The translations under genes were made by a program, and so were the position numbers. A DNA stretch of 32,569 nucleotides from a virus: the IMG/VR virus record IMGVR_UViG_3300027977_001065, positions 1-32,569 of that record; one strand, given 5' to 3'. The notes below the pieces were generated by a model that saw only the letters and a list, made by a program, of their open reading frames with translations, did not search any database and was not told where the DNA came from. This document shows, one piece after another, positions 7,503-15,021 of the stretch; positions within the stretch are counted from its first letter, which is position 1, and each line of letters begins with the position of its first letter.

Positions 7503-8991
7503 TGTCTTTACTATTTATGAGTTCTATATTATGTATTTCGTAGTTAAAGCCTTCAGAAGTGTATATGTTAATACGTTCTCTAAAATGTTGTAATGTATAA
7601 TTGTCTTTGCCATTGTAACTAAGATCATCAGATATATCATAAAGTGTGGCAGCCGAATTATTATCTTTTAATCTTAAACCTCGGCCAATAGATTGCAAAT
7701 TACGAATACGAGATTTTGACGGCGATGCAAAAACAATGTTGTGTAAATTTCTTATATTAATACCTGTACTAAATGTTCCATAACTGGCGATTATAATTGC
7801 GTTATCAGATTTTTCGGTTATAAATCTTATCTTCTCTCTTTCTTCAGCTTCTACACCACCATAAACGAAAAAAATCTTTTTATTTTCTGCCTTTTCTTCT
7901 ATTAATTTTTTTAATAATACACCGTGTTTTTCTACGTACTGAAATAATACTAAAGAATTGCCTTGTAAATTTAAACATAGATTACGAATATATTTGTTTC
8001 TTCTTTCATTTGAAACTAAAAAATCCATTTCTTCCTGATAACTTTTATTCTTCATAAAGTCTTTTGAATATTGGTCATACTGTAATATTAAACATATAAT
8101 TTTTAAATCAGCTAATTGTTTTTTCTCTTGTAATTCAGCAGTTGAGGTAACTTTATTTACGGCACCAAACAGGCCTTCTAAAACTAATTTATTCGTTTTA
8201 GTGCCATCAAGTGTACCTGTTAAACCATAACGATATTTGCAATCTTCAAGTTTAGTCATTATCTTACTTAAAGAAACGGCCTTAAATAAATGACATTCAT
8301 CACCTATTACCATACCAAATTGACTAAACCATTTTTTTGGTAAATTATAAATTGATTGCCAAGTAGATATAATTACATTTTTATTTGTTTCTTTTTCGTG
8401 GCCTTGATATATTCTGTGTACATTTTTATCAGTATTCCAACCATAATCTTCAAAGTCTTTAAATAATTGTTCAACTAATGATGTTGTTGGCACTATAATC
8501 AATATCTTATTATTTGTTTTTTCTTTCAATCTCAATATATTAAATCTTACTAATAGATAAACAATTAATGATTTACCTGATGCTGTTGGCGATAATAATA
8601 AACAACGATTCTTTTTTAAGCCGTGTATAAAGGCTTCTATCTGATAATCTCTTAACTCTAAAGGTATTCTTAATGCTTTAATAAAACCATCAACGGCCTT
8701 TACATCAACTTCTGTATCTTTTATTTTAGTGCCATCTACTACTTGTATTTTATTATCTTCACACCATTTAAGTATATAAGGATAAAGGCCAGTAAAGATT
8801 TGGCCAGTTGCATAAGAAAATAATCTTATTTTACCGTCCCAAAAACGATTTCTAAATTGTGGTGTGAATTTATAGCCTGGCACTTCAAACGTAAAGTATT
8901 CACCTAATTCTCTCCGTATAGCATCATCTGCTTCTACTTTAAGATATACTTCGTTTTTTTTATCTATGATTATATATTTGGTAAGTGTCAT
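7480..8991 (-). CDS. uvsW: UvsW DNA/RNA helicase
   Basis: UvsW is a superfamily-2 helicase that unwinds R-loops and branched DNA. In T4 it switches replication from origin-dependent to recombination-dependent mode and drives branch migration. With the ATG at 8991 the protein is 503 residues, the same as I recall for T4 UvsW. The N-terminal domain (about 1-105) precedes the Q-like RDYQ box. Motifs are SPTASGKS (Walker A, Lys140), GDECH (motif II, about 230-234), YGLTGT (motif III, about 255-260) and QSIGRGLRL (motif VI, about 433-441). An ORF extension to 9024 would reach into the upstream gene and is unlikely. It follows the oxygenase at 8997 with five bases between. Confidence 0.95.
   Translation of the reverse strand: MTLTKYIIIDKKNEVYLKVEADDAIRRELGEYFTFEVPGYKFTPQFRNRFWDGKIRLFSYATGQIFTGLYPYILKWCEDNKIQVVDGTKIKDTEVDVKAVDGFIKALRIPLELRDYQIEAFIHGLKKNRCLLLSPTASGKSLIVYLLVRFNILRLKEKTNNKILIIVPTTSLVEQLFKDFEDYGWNTDKNVHRIYQGHEKETNKNVIISTWQSIYNLPKKWFSQFGMVIGDECHLFKAVSLSKIMTKLEDCKYRYGLTGTLDGTKTNKLVLEGLFGAVNKVTSTAELQEKKQLADLKIICLILQYDQYSKDFMKNKSYQEEMDFLVSNERRNKYIRNLCLNLQGNSLVLFQYVEKHGVLLKKLIEEKAENKKIFFVYGGVEAEEREKIRFITEKSDNAIIIASYGTFSTGINIRNLHNIVFASPSKSRIRNLQSIGRGLRLKDNNSAATLYDISDDLSYNGKDNYTLQHFRERINIYTSEGFNYEIHNIELINSKDNGTNKNS
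7512..7519 (-). promoter_or_regulatory. Late-promoter-like CATAAATA before the 135-aa gene
   Basis: The minus strand reads CATAAATAGTAAAG, sharing the ATAAATAGTA core with the elements before gp21, gp13 and the gene at 30604. It lies inside the uvsW 3' end and only nine bases from the next ATG, so the leader would be almost absent. Confidence 0.35.
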
Positions 8992-8996
8992 ACATA

Positions 8997-9557
8997 TTAA
9001 ATAAATTGTGGACCAACCGACCAACCTACTAATACTTTTCTTGTACCAAATGTAACAGTATTTACTTTATGCCAAACAAATGATGGAAATGATATAACTG
9101 TGCCTAATGTAAATTTATTGTTAAACTTTGTATTAATGTGTTTTTCTGGTTTTGGATTTGGATTTGATATTTCAAATTCACCGCCTTCGTAATCTTCATT
9201 TAAACATAATGTGAAACTTATTTTTCGTATATATCCGTTAGGATATGGTTTACTATGACTATCAATGTGCCAATCATAATGGTCATTTATTTCATACACT
9301 GTATATTGTAAAGGTTCAAACTCTCTTAATACAAAATTCCATTTAGCCTTTTTATTGTGTTCTAATATAATATCGTTAATGTCTTTATTTAATTTAGTAT
9401 CTGTTAACCAACTTACTTTTGATTTTCTATTATTTTTATTACCATCTTGTATTGTGGCTTCTTGTAATTGACCAGATTCGGCTAAAGAAATAATTTCATC
9501 ACAGTATTTTTTACCAAAATGACCAATAGAAATACAATGATTATTTTCTAAGTACAT
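8997..9557 (-). CDS. 2OG-Fe(II) oxygenase, prolyl-4-hydroxylase-like
   Basis: This 186-residue oxygenase has the P4Hc-type pattern: YTVYEINDHYDWHID with H97-x-D99 as iron ligands, LNEDYEGGEFEI (119-130) typical of the core strands, then SFPSFVWHKV with distal His163 and TRKVLVGW with Arg173 for 2-oxoglutarate. Family members hydroxylate proline in proteins or other substrates. Similar proteins are widespread in T4-like marine phages without an assigned target. The gene is sandwiched between uvsY and uvsW, and its ATG shares a base with the uvsY stop (TAATG), so translation is coupled. All key residues are present and I expect an active enzyme. Confidence 0.88.
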   Translation of the reverse strand: MYLENNHCISIGHFGKKYCDEIISLAESGQLQEATIQDGNKNNRKSKVSWLTDTKLNKDINDIILEHNKKAKWNFVLREFEPLQYTVYEINDHYDWHIDSHSKPYPNGYIRKISFTLCLNEDYEGGEFEISNPNPKPEKHINTKFNNKFTLGTVISFPSFVWHKVNTVTFGTRKVLVGWSVGPQFI

Positions 9558-9985
9558 TAAACAGCACCACTTGTAAATCTACGCCACTCAATGGCATTTT
9601 TTATTGTGTATGTTCTGTTAACTATGACACGAATTGTTTTGTCTAAAAAATCCACAACAGTAATAAGATAGGCAATTTTTTGTGAAAGTCTTTGTATATC
9701 TTCATCTGCTTCTAAATATTTGTCAATATCTGTTCTCATTATTTTTAAATCAAAAGGTTTGGCTTGATACACACTAGGGTCGGCCTTACCTGTATAATAT
9801 TCCCACTTATCACGTTTCATTGTTCGCAATTCATCTTCTGTACGAGTCAATAATAATTTAAACTTAGTATAATGTTTCATATACTTGTTATGTAATTGTG
9901 GAGTTTTTAATGATTCTAAATCTAATTCAGTATCATTAATTTTAAGGTCTTTATCGGCTTCTAATTGTAATTGTTCTAAATCCAT
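9557..9985 (-). CDS. uvsY: UvsY recombination mediator
   Basis: UvsY loads the UvsX recombinase onto single-stranded DNA covered by gp32. The protein is 142 residues (T4: 137). The pattern fits T4 UvsY along its length: an N-terminal LEQLQLEADKDLKIN segment, a helical middle with RTEDELRTMKRDKWEYYTGK, a DIDKYLEADEDIQRLSQKI helix and the ending TIKNAIEWRRFTSG that parallels the T4 C-terminus. The position close to gp23 and uvsW also matches T4-like gene order. The UvsX gene is not in this window. The start overlaps the upstream methyltransferase gene by ten bases. Confidence 0.9.
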   Translation of the reverse strand: MDLEQLQLEADKDLKINDTELDLESLKTPQLHNKYMKHYTKFKLLLTRTEDELRTMKRDKWEYYTGKADPSVYQAKPFDLKIMRTDIDKYLEADEDIQRLSQKIAYLITVVDFLDKTIRVIVNRTYTIKNAIEWRRFTSGAV

Positions 9986-10704
9986 AATATTAAAGGTTCT
10001 GGCTTTGTTTTTTTTGTTATTGTTATCATATTTTCAAACCACTGTATTGAAAAAATTTGTTTAACTATATCTTCATTTTTTAATAAACCACCTTTATTTT
10101 TAATTACTAAAGGCTTTCTTGTTTCTCTAGGTTCTTTATATCTACTTTTTATTAAACTGGTATCTCTAAAAGGATTATTAAGATTTTCTGATAGTCCTTT
10201 CATATAGTCAAAAATGTTAATACCATAAAAACTTTTATAATGTTTTAATGAATTTATTATATTTAAATCTTCAATTATATAAATTCCGTTTTCATTTAAT
10301 AAAGGAAAAAGATTAATAAAAGAAAGTATCATATCTTCAGATATATGAGAACCATCATCAACAATAATATCTATGCCTGAATTTGCAGTTATAGAAATTA
10401 ATTTATTTTTTGTTTCTTGACTTGTTTGATTTCCAAAAATAATATGATTAGCTGTATTATCTTCTTTTAAAAAACTTTTATCTTCATATAAATCTACACC
10501 TATAATTGTTGATTCTTTATCAAAAAGTTTTCTAATTATTTCTAATGAACCTCCATCAGCTACACCTAATTCAAGATATGTTATTTTACTATCATATAAA
10601 TGACCGGCCAACAAATCAAAAACTTCAAAATAATTTTCGTTTTTTAAACAAGGATATTTTCTTTTAGAATAAAATATTTCTTTGTATGTTTTTTTCATAG
10701 ACAT
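9976..10704 (-). CDS. Class I SAM-dependent methyltransferase
   Basis: This 242-residue protein has a Rossmann-type SAM-binding domain: YLELGVADGGSLEIIRKLF (motif I, about 58-76), STIIGVDLYED (motif II), and IDIIVDDGSHISEDMI followed by LFPLLNENGIYIIEDL. These motifs resemble the macrocin/mycinamicin O-methyltransferase group, so a sugar or other small-molecule hydroxyl is a plausible target. A DNA base is less likely because there is no DPPY or similar motif. It is the first gene after the sigma70 promoter at 10713-10741 and is coupled to uvsY by a ten-base overlap. The composition is AT-richer than its neighbours, with a single GGCC, which hints at later acquisition. An alternative ATG two codons in is equally possible. 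Confidence 0.8.
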   Translation of the reverse strand: MSMKKTYKEIFYSKRKYPCLKNENYFEVFDLLAGHLYDSKITYLELGVADGGSLEIIRKLFDKESTIIGVDLYEDKSFLKEDNTANHIIFGNQTSQETKNKLISITANSGIDIIVDDGSHISEDMILSFINLFPLLNENGIYIIEDLNIINSLKHYKSFYGINIFDYMKGLSENLNNPFRDTSLIKSRYKEPRETRKPLVIKNKGGLLKNEDIVKQIFSIQWFENMITITKKTKPEPLILWI

Positions 10705-10712
10705 ATAATATA

Positions 10713-10741
10713 ATTATATCACAAAAGTATTAAAAAATCAA
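10713..10741 (-). promoter_or_regulatory. Sigma70-type promoter of the early block
   Basis: On the minus strand TTGATT (10736-10741), a 17-base spacer and a perfect TATAAT (10713-10718) with an upstream TGn (extended -10). It starts immediately after the stop of the last late tail gene and 9 bases before the methyltransferase ATG, marking the border between the late block and the early/middle block. Confidence 0.7.
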
Positions 10742-10742
10742 C

Positions 10743-11366
10743 CTATGTTGTAACTGTTGTTTCTGTAGATGAACCTATATTTGCGAACCTATAAATGCTG
10801 TATTTAAATACAACATCACAAGTTAAATAATTGATGTCTGTGGCCTGTTGATTGTATTGTAAACCGCCTAAAGAGATAGGAAATATGTCTTTAAATCGCA
10901 CCTCGACCACCGGATTGTTCTTGTTTGTAAGTACCATTAGGGTTGCGTCGGATAATGCGGCCCCTTGTGATGGAGCAGGGTATCTTATTTTTCCTAACTC
11001 ATTACTCACACTTCCTTTACTTGTTGGAAATCTATCTTTTCCTGCTTCTAATAACGTATTATAATCTGAAAACCCATCAGGAAATCCTAGACCATATAAC
11101 CAACCGTGAATTTCTTGGAAGTTTTCTAAATTTTCATCTACTATAAAAGACATTTGTAAATCAGAATATTTAAGTTTTTCACCAGGATGTGGTATATCTT
11201 TTAATGGCGTTTGTTGTTCTACGTAGTTTATAGAAATGCCTGGTATGTTAACGGCCGTACAAAAGTATTCGACCTTTGGTAGTTTGATTATGTTAAATTT
11301 AAACTGTGTAGGACTTGCATAATCTAGTTTAGTTGGTTGCCTACTTAATGCGTTTGTAATGGTCAT
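10743..11366 (-). CDS. Tail-tube-fold protein, tail completion/tube initiator type (gp3- or gp54-like)
   Basis: This 207-residue protein looks like a relative of the tail tube protein of the same phage. Both share the order QFK, then a short strand, IPG or IPA (NIPGISINYVEQQTPLKD here), an IPHPGEKLKYSDLQMSF stretch, and NF-EIHGWLYGLGFPD, which parallels KVRNAFERWQNG in gp19. It therefore probably builds a ring at one end of the tube. From its position after gp23 I think of the tail-completion protein called gp3 in marine T4-likes, but gp54, the tube initiator, fits the fold as well, so I give no symbol. It lies downstream of the gp23 terminator without a consensus promoter or ribosome site, which fits a low-copy protein. 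Confidence 0.75.
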   Translation of the reverse strand: MTITNALSRQPTKLDYASPTQFKFNIIKLPKVEYFCTAVNIPGISINYVEQQTPLKDIPHPGEKLKYSDLQMSFIVDENLENFQEIHGWLYGLGFPDGFSDYNTLLEAGKDRFPTSKGSVSNELGKIRYPAPSQGAALSDATLMVLTNKNNPVVEVRFKDIFPISLGGLQYNQQATDINYLTCDVVFKYSIYRFANIGSSTETTVTT

Positions 11367-11380
11367 ATCAATATTTAGTC

Positions 11381-11414
11381 AAAAAAAAAGGGCCGGTTGT
11401 TTAGACCGACCCTT
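11381..11414 (-). terminator. Intrinsic terminator after gp23
   Basis: On the minus strand GGGTCGGT pairs with ACCGGCCC (8 pairs including one GU, loop of 7), directly followed by nine T residues. This is the clearest Rho-independent terminator in the window. The next gene starts only 14 bases further on, so some read-through must occur unless the weak ACTAAATA at 11372-11379 acts as a late promoter. Confidence 0.85.
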
Positions 11415-11420
11415 TAATTG

Positions 11421-11437
11421 TGTTACAGATTGTAACA
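11421..11437 (-). other. Perfect hairpin between the gp23 stop and its terminator
   Basis: TGTTACA and TGTAACA form a perfect 7-bp stem with a 3-base loop, six bases after the gp23 stop codon and in tandem with the terminator hairpin. A plausible role is protection of the capsid mRNA 3' end. Confidence 0.5.
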
Positions 11438-11443
11438 AGTAGA

Positions 11444-12787
11444 TTACATTAAGTTAACTACTTGTACTCGTCTGTAGTATCTGTTTGCGTTAGCAGAACC
11501 AGCACCATTGATAACCGCAGTTGCAGTTGAAGCACCAGCTTCAGCAAATGGGTTAGCTTGGATTCCGTATCTTGTTTTGAATCCAATTTTTGGTTGGAAG
11601 CTATCTTGACCAACAGCTCTCACCATTTGAAGTGGAACGTATGGACAGTAGAATATTCCGGCATCATACTGTGATGTACCTTTGTATCCTACTACAAAGA
11701 ATTGCTTAGCTGTGTTAACGTTTGCAGAATATGGATCGATATAAACTTTATATCTTCCGTTTAATATTCCAGCAAAAGTGTTACCAGTGTCATCTACATT
11801 AAGATTATTGTTTAATGCAGGTGTATAGTCTAACACGCCAGCCATTTGTAAAGCAGAAGCAACATCTGAAGATGTGATCAGAATGTTACCTTTTCCTCTA
11901 CGTGTTCTTTGTGCGATTGTGTTTGCTTCTCTTTCTACTTGGAACATTAGGCCTTTAAATCTTTCAACAGACCATCTTCCGTTTGAGTCTGTATCTAAAT
12001 CAAAGATACCTGCGTTTGTTGTTCCAGCAGCAGCACCGATTTCAGCGTTGATGTAAATTGTTCTTACAACTTCTCTATTGATTTCCGCAAGGATCTCAGC
12101 AGATAAAATGTTTGCAAGTTCAGTTTCAGCATCTAAACCGTGGATTGCTTTTAGATCTTGAGCAAGTTCCATTGTGTATTCAGCTTTAAGAGCTCTTGAT
12201 TTAGCAGTTACAGTCGATTTCTCGATTGAAAATGCCATTTCAGCAAAGCTATTAGCAGATGAATCACCTAGTGCTTCAGCAGCAGCAGTTGACATACCTG
12301 TTCCAGTAGTATAAGTGCCAGCAGGGCTGTCATTTAATAATGCTGGGTTAGATCCTGAATCAGCAGTTGTTGAAAAACCGCCTGTTGCAGAACCAGCTTT
12401 GTTTCTACCAGAAAAATCAGTATCCGCTGCATCAAATAAAGCTTCTTCACTTGTGCTTTGTGATCTGTATTTTGCTCTCATAGCGAAGATCAGTCCTGTT
12501 GGACCAGTCATTGGCTGTACGCCTGCTATGTCGTATGCGATAAGATTTGGCATCGCTCTTCTTACTAAAGAAATTAGGATTGGATCCCAATTTTGTACGT
12601 AAGACGCATCAGTGCTGTTCACAGGAGCAGCTTCTGACATAAATGCTCTATCTTCTCTTAGTGCTCTCTCTTGGTTTTCCAAGATAACAGCGGTAACCGC
12701 TCTCTTATAACTATCCGTAACTTTTGGGAGTTCTGGATGTTCAAGGACCGGCTGCCATTTTTTAACTAATTGTTCAGATAAGTACAT
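11444..12787 (-). CDS. gp23: Major capsid protein gp23
   Basis: This is the T4-type HK97-fold major head protein that forms the hexamers of the capsid. The N-terminus (LSEQLVKKWQPVLEHPELP) and the stretch QNWDPILISLVRRAMPNLIA are diagnostic of gp23. At 447 residues it is shorter than T4 (521), as in other marine T4-likes. FMSE-AAPV around residue 52 looks like the gp21 processing site that removes the propeptide. Residues 125-175 are rich in Gly, Ser, Thr and Ala and probably form the variable surface insertion. Codon use is less AT-biased than in neighbours, as expected for a highly expressed gene, and it holds almost no GGCC. GGGAG lies 12 bases before the ATG. A double hairpin with terminator follows the stop. 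Confidence 0.98.
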   Translation of the reverse strand: MYLSEQLVKKWQPVLEHPELPKVTDSYKRAVTAVILENQERALREDRAFMSEAAPVNSTDASYVQNWDPILISLVRRAMPNLIAYDIAGVQPMTGPTGLIFAMRAKYRSQSTSEEALFDAADTDFSGRNKAGSATGGFSTTADSGSNPALLNDSPAGTYTTGTGMSTAAAEALGDSSANSFAEMAFSIEKSTVTAKSRALKAEYTMELAQDLKAIHGLDAETELANILSAEILAEINREVVRTIYINAEIGAAAGTTNAGIFDLDTDSNGRWSVERFKGLMFQVEREANTIAQRTRRGKGNILITSSDVASALQMAGVLDYTPALNNNLNVDDTGNTFAGILNGRYKVYIDPYSANVNTAKQFFVVGYKGTSQYDAGIFYCPYVPLQMVRAVGQDSFQPKIGFKTRYGIQANPFAEAGASTATAVINGAGSANANRYYRRVQVVNLM

Positions 12788-12805
12788 ATCTTTTTTATTC
12801 TCCCT

Positions 12806-13876
12806 TTATTTTTTAAATCCCAATTTAATGGAATCTTTTGTTTTAGTGATAGCGGCCGTGTAAGCAGTCATAGCGTTTGACAAATCAACTTGCGTTGTTT
12901 CGCCTTCGGCAACGTTATCGATTTCACTTTTTGGTGAAATTTCTTTTGATGTATTAAAATAAGACTCTTTAATAGTCGTTACTTTATTCTTAAACTCATC
13001 AGCATTAGAGTATTCAATTTCTTCTGCTAATTTATTAAATTTTTCTTTGTTAGTATCTGTTAAGTCAGACGATACAGCGTCAACTATATCTTGTCTTGTT
13101 AACTTACCAATTTCAGAATTTAATTTAACGTTAGCTTCGATTTGCTCATTTAACTTATTATTAAGCTCTTCGATTTTAGAAGCTTGATCTTCTAACACGT
13201 CATATTTTTCGTCTGGTACGTTTATGTAATGATCTTCAAATAATTTTTTTAGACCACTGATAAAGTCCTCAGCGATTTCACCTTTAATTCCTCTTTCAAT
13301 AGCAATCTCGTTTTGTTTCATCCATTCTTCTACAACGTAGTTTAGGTATGAATCAACTTTTTCAACAAGCTCTGCTTTTGATTTTTCATTTTCTTCTTTT
13401 AACTTACTTTCGTAAGATGAATGCATTTTCTTTTTAGCTTCTTTGATTTTTGATTTCAAAGCAGCTTCAAATATTGTTGCAGCTTTTGCTTTAAATTCTT
13501 CTGTCAATTTTTCATCTCCGATTAATGCTTTTACATCATCAGAAACGTCAATTGTTTCATCTTCTTTTTCAGCATCTTCAACTTTTAATGTTTGGCCTGG
13601 ATGGTCAACTTTTGTAACACCAGCTTCTGTATCTGGTTTCTTAGTTGCGTCAACGTCTGCGGCTTTTGCATTTTGAGCGTCAGAAACTTTTTTATTATTT
13701 TTAGTAGCGTCAGGATTGCTGTCAGTTGCTTTCACAACCGCTGCGCCTAAATCTTGAGCTTCGTTAGAAAGCTTAGTAGGTTCAGCTGCTACAGCATTCT
13801 TCTTTGGAGCATCAGCAACAGACTCTTGTTCTGTTATCGTTTGCTCTTTGACTTCTACTGTTTTTTCTGTAGCCAT
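12806..13876 (-). CDS. gp22: Prohead core scaffolding protein gp22
   Basis: This is the internal scaffold around which the prohead is built, later cut to small peptides by gp21. The 356-residue protein is very rich in Lys, Glu, Asp and Ala, predicted largely helical and coiled (residues about 110-300), and lacks cysteine and tryptophan apart from W in EEWMKQN. A long disordered, acidic N-terminal extension (about 1-100) makes it longer than T4 gp22 (269), which is usual in marine relatives. It lies between protease gp21 and capsid gp23, the standard place. Expression is from a good late promoter (13930-13937) with a 53-base leader that contains a 20-bp perfect palindrome and an AAGGAG ribosome site. 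Confidence 0.93.
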   Translation of the reverse strand: MATEKTVEVKEQTITEQESVADAPKKNAVAAEPTKLSNEAQDLGAAVVKATDSNPDATKNNKKVSDAQNAKAADVDATKKPDTEAGVTKVDHPGQTLKVEDAEKEDETIDVSDDVKALIGDEKLTEEFKAKAATIFEAALKSKIKEAKKKMHSSYESKLKEENEKSKAELVEKVDSYLNYVVEEWMKQNEIAIERGIKGEIAEDFISGLKKLFEDHYINVPDEKYDVLEDQASKIEELNNKLNEQIEANVKLNSEIGKLTRQDIVDAVSSDLTDTNKEKFNKLAEEIEYSNADEFKNKVTTIKESYFNTSKEISPKSEIDNVAEGETTQVDLSNAMTAYTAAITKTKDSIKLGFKK

Positions 13877-13893
13877 TTGAGAAATCTCCTTTT

Positions 13894-13913
13894 TATTTTA
13901 ATCGATTAAAATA
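13894..13913. repeat. 20-bp perfect palindrome in the gp22 leader
   Basis: A perfect inverted repeat centred on ATCGAT lies between the late promoter at 13930-13937 and the gp22 ribosome site. As DNA it could be a binding site for a dimeric protein. As RNA it could form a hairpin placed just upstream of AAGGAG. It is AT-rich, so chance is possible, but 20 bp is long. Confidence 0.6.
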
Positions 13914-13929
13914 TCTCTTTTTATAGTGA

Positions 13930-13937
13930 TATTTATA
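13930..13937 (-). promoter_or_regulatory. Late promoter (TATAAATA) for gp22-gp23
   Basis: An exact match to the T4-type late promoter box recognised by the gp55 holoenzyme, with a leader of about 50 bases before the gp22 ATG. It lies between gp21 and gp22, so it can supply the high scaffold and capsid demand independently of the upstream genes. Confidence 0.75.
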
Positions 13938-13953
13938 ATAAATTGATTTTCTA

Positions 13954-14598
13954 TTAAAGTTTACTTAAAAAATCCTTGAATATACTTGCCTTTTTTTCAG
14001 CTAATTCAATTCTTTTTGTCTTAATTAACTCTTGTTTCCAAGCTTCTACGTCTTGTTCAACAAGAATACCGTTATTCCATACCCATTCTTTTGTCTCCAT
14101 AATACCTTCTACAAAGGCCTCCGGAGCAGATGGGTCTGCCACAATATCAGCGGCCGTTGCAAGGTAAAAATCTTCACCTACTGTATTTTGGCCGTTCTTT
14201 GTTACTAAGGAACCCATACCTCGTGATGATACGCCTAACTTAGCGCCTTCATCAATAAGACTCTTTACAATCTTACCGTATGGTGTATCCATAATTTTTG
14301 CTTCACCAATAAAGTTTTTGCCTTCAGGATATAATTTCTTAATCATATGTGATACTCTTTCTAAGTTCACAGTTGGTCCTTCTGGATGGCCTAACTCTCC
14401 GAATGCTCTATTTTTATTGATAAATTCTGCGTTGTATCGTTTTACTTCTTTCATTAAAACGTTACTTGGGTAAATTCTACCGTTACGATTTTTGATGTCA
14501 GACTGTAAAAAAATTCCCTTTATAGAGTAATTTTTCTTACCTTCTTTTTCTTCAATGATGTATTGAGCATCATTTATTTCTTCTCTTATAAGTTTCAT
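13954..14598 (-). CDS. gp21: Prohead core protease gp21
   Basis: This is the serine protease of the U35/herpesvirus assemblin-like class that matures the prohead by cutting capsid, scaffold and core proteins at L/I-x-E sites. The 214-residue protein (T4: 212) shows the catalytic His71 in GELGHP and the nucleophile Ser in GVSSRGMGS (about 122-130), with the typical N-terminal GIFLQSDIKNRNGRIYP and FIGEAKIMDTPYGKIV. The C-terminal helical tail may act as the self-inhibiting part. A late promoter (14613-14620) lies 14 bases upstream of the ATG, and GAGGG gives the ribosome site. Confidence 0.97.
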   Translation of the reverse strand: MKLIREEINDAQYIIEEKEGKKNYSIKGIFLQSDIKNRNGRIYPSNVLMKEVKRYNAEFINKNRAFGELGHPEGPTVNLERVSHMIKKLYPEGKNFIGEAKIMDTPYGKIVKSLIDEGAKLGVSSRGMGSLVTKNGQNTVGEDFYLATAADIVADPSAPEAFVEGIMETKEWVWNNGILVEQDVEAWKQELIKTKRIELAEKKASIFKDFLSKL

Positions 14599-14612
14599 AT
14601 TCCCTCTTTTAC

Positions 14613-14620
14613 TATTTATA
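14613..14620 (-). promoter_or_regulatory. Late promoter (TATAAATAGTA) for gp21
   Basis: An exact TATAAATA box extended by GTAAAA. If transcription starts about six bases after the box, as in T4, the leader is only about nine bases, with GAGGG at its very 5' end. Confidence 0.6.
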
Positions 14621-14622
14621 TA

Positions 14623-15015
14623 TTATCTAAATTCTATTACTAAAGAGTAGTTATCTCCGTTAGCAAAATTTTTAGTGCTTAGTAATACATCACCTGATGG
14701 TGTGGTTGCATTATTTGGTATTTCATCACCAGCAGTTCTTAAATCAAAAAATCCTTGACCAGATAAAAGTAATGCAGTTGCGCTTGTAGCGCCAGCCCAT
14801 TTAATTTCTACTGCTGATTTTGGATTAGCAGTGTTAACTGAAAACCAAACTTTCGCAATTTTTCGAGCACCGTCTGTTGTCATAAAAGTTGTGTTCGAAG
14901 CATCTACTTTTATAACATCTGTTTCGCCAGAACCATCGGAGAAGTTTGTTAATTTAACAACAAACTTTACTCCTGATGTATCTGTTATGGTTTGTGATGT
15001 AACTATATCTGCCAT
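14623..15015 (-). CDS. Probable virion protein, beta-rich (130 aa), tandem paralogue A
   Basis: No named family recognised. The 130-residue protein is rich in Ser, Thr, Ala and Gly with alternating hydrophobic strands and no cysteine, suggesting a small beta-sandwich. The C-terminal half (VEIKWAGATS...SGQGFFDLR...GDVLLSTKNFANGDNYSLVIEF) lines up with the next gene (VQLQFKGASA...TGAGIYYG...GDIEAVTVSASGYILLTLQ), so the two appear to be diverged tandem copies. Location within the head-assembly cluster, between prohead core genes and gp21, makes a head decoration or accessory capsid protein the best guess. It is separated from its paralogue by six bases. Confidence 0.75.
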   Translation of the reverse strand: MADIVTSQTITDTSGVKFVVKLTNFSDGSGETDVIKVDASNTTFMTTDGARKIAKVWFSVNTANPKSAVEIKWAGATSATALLLSGQGFFDLRTAGDEIPNNATTPSGDVLLSTKNFANGDNYSLVIEFR

Positions 15016-15021
15016 TTTATA

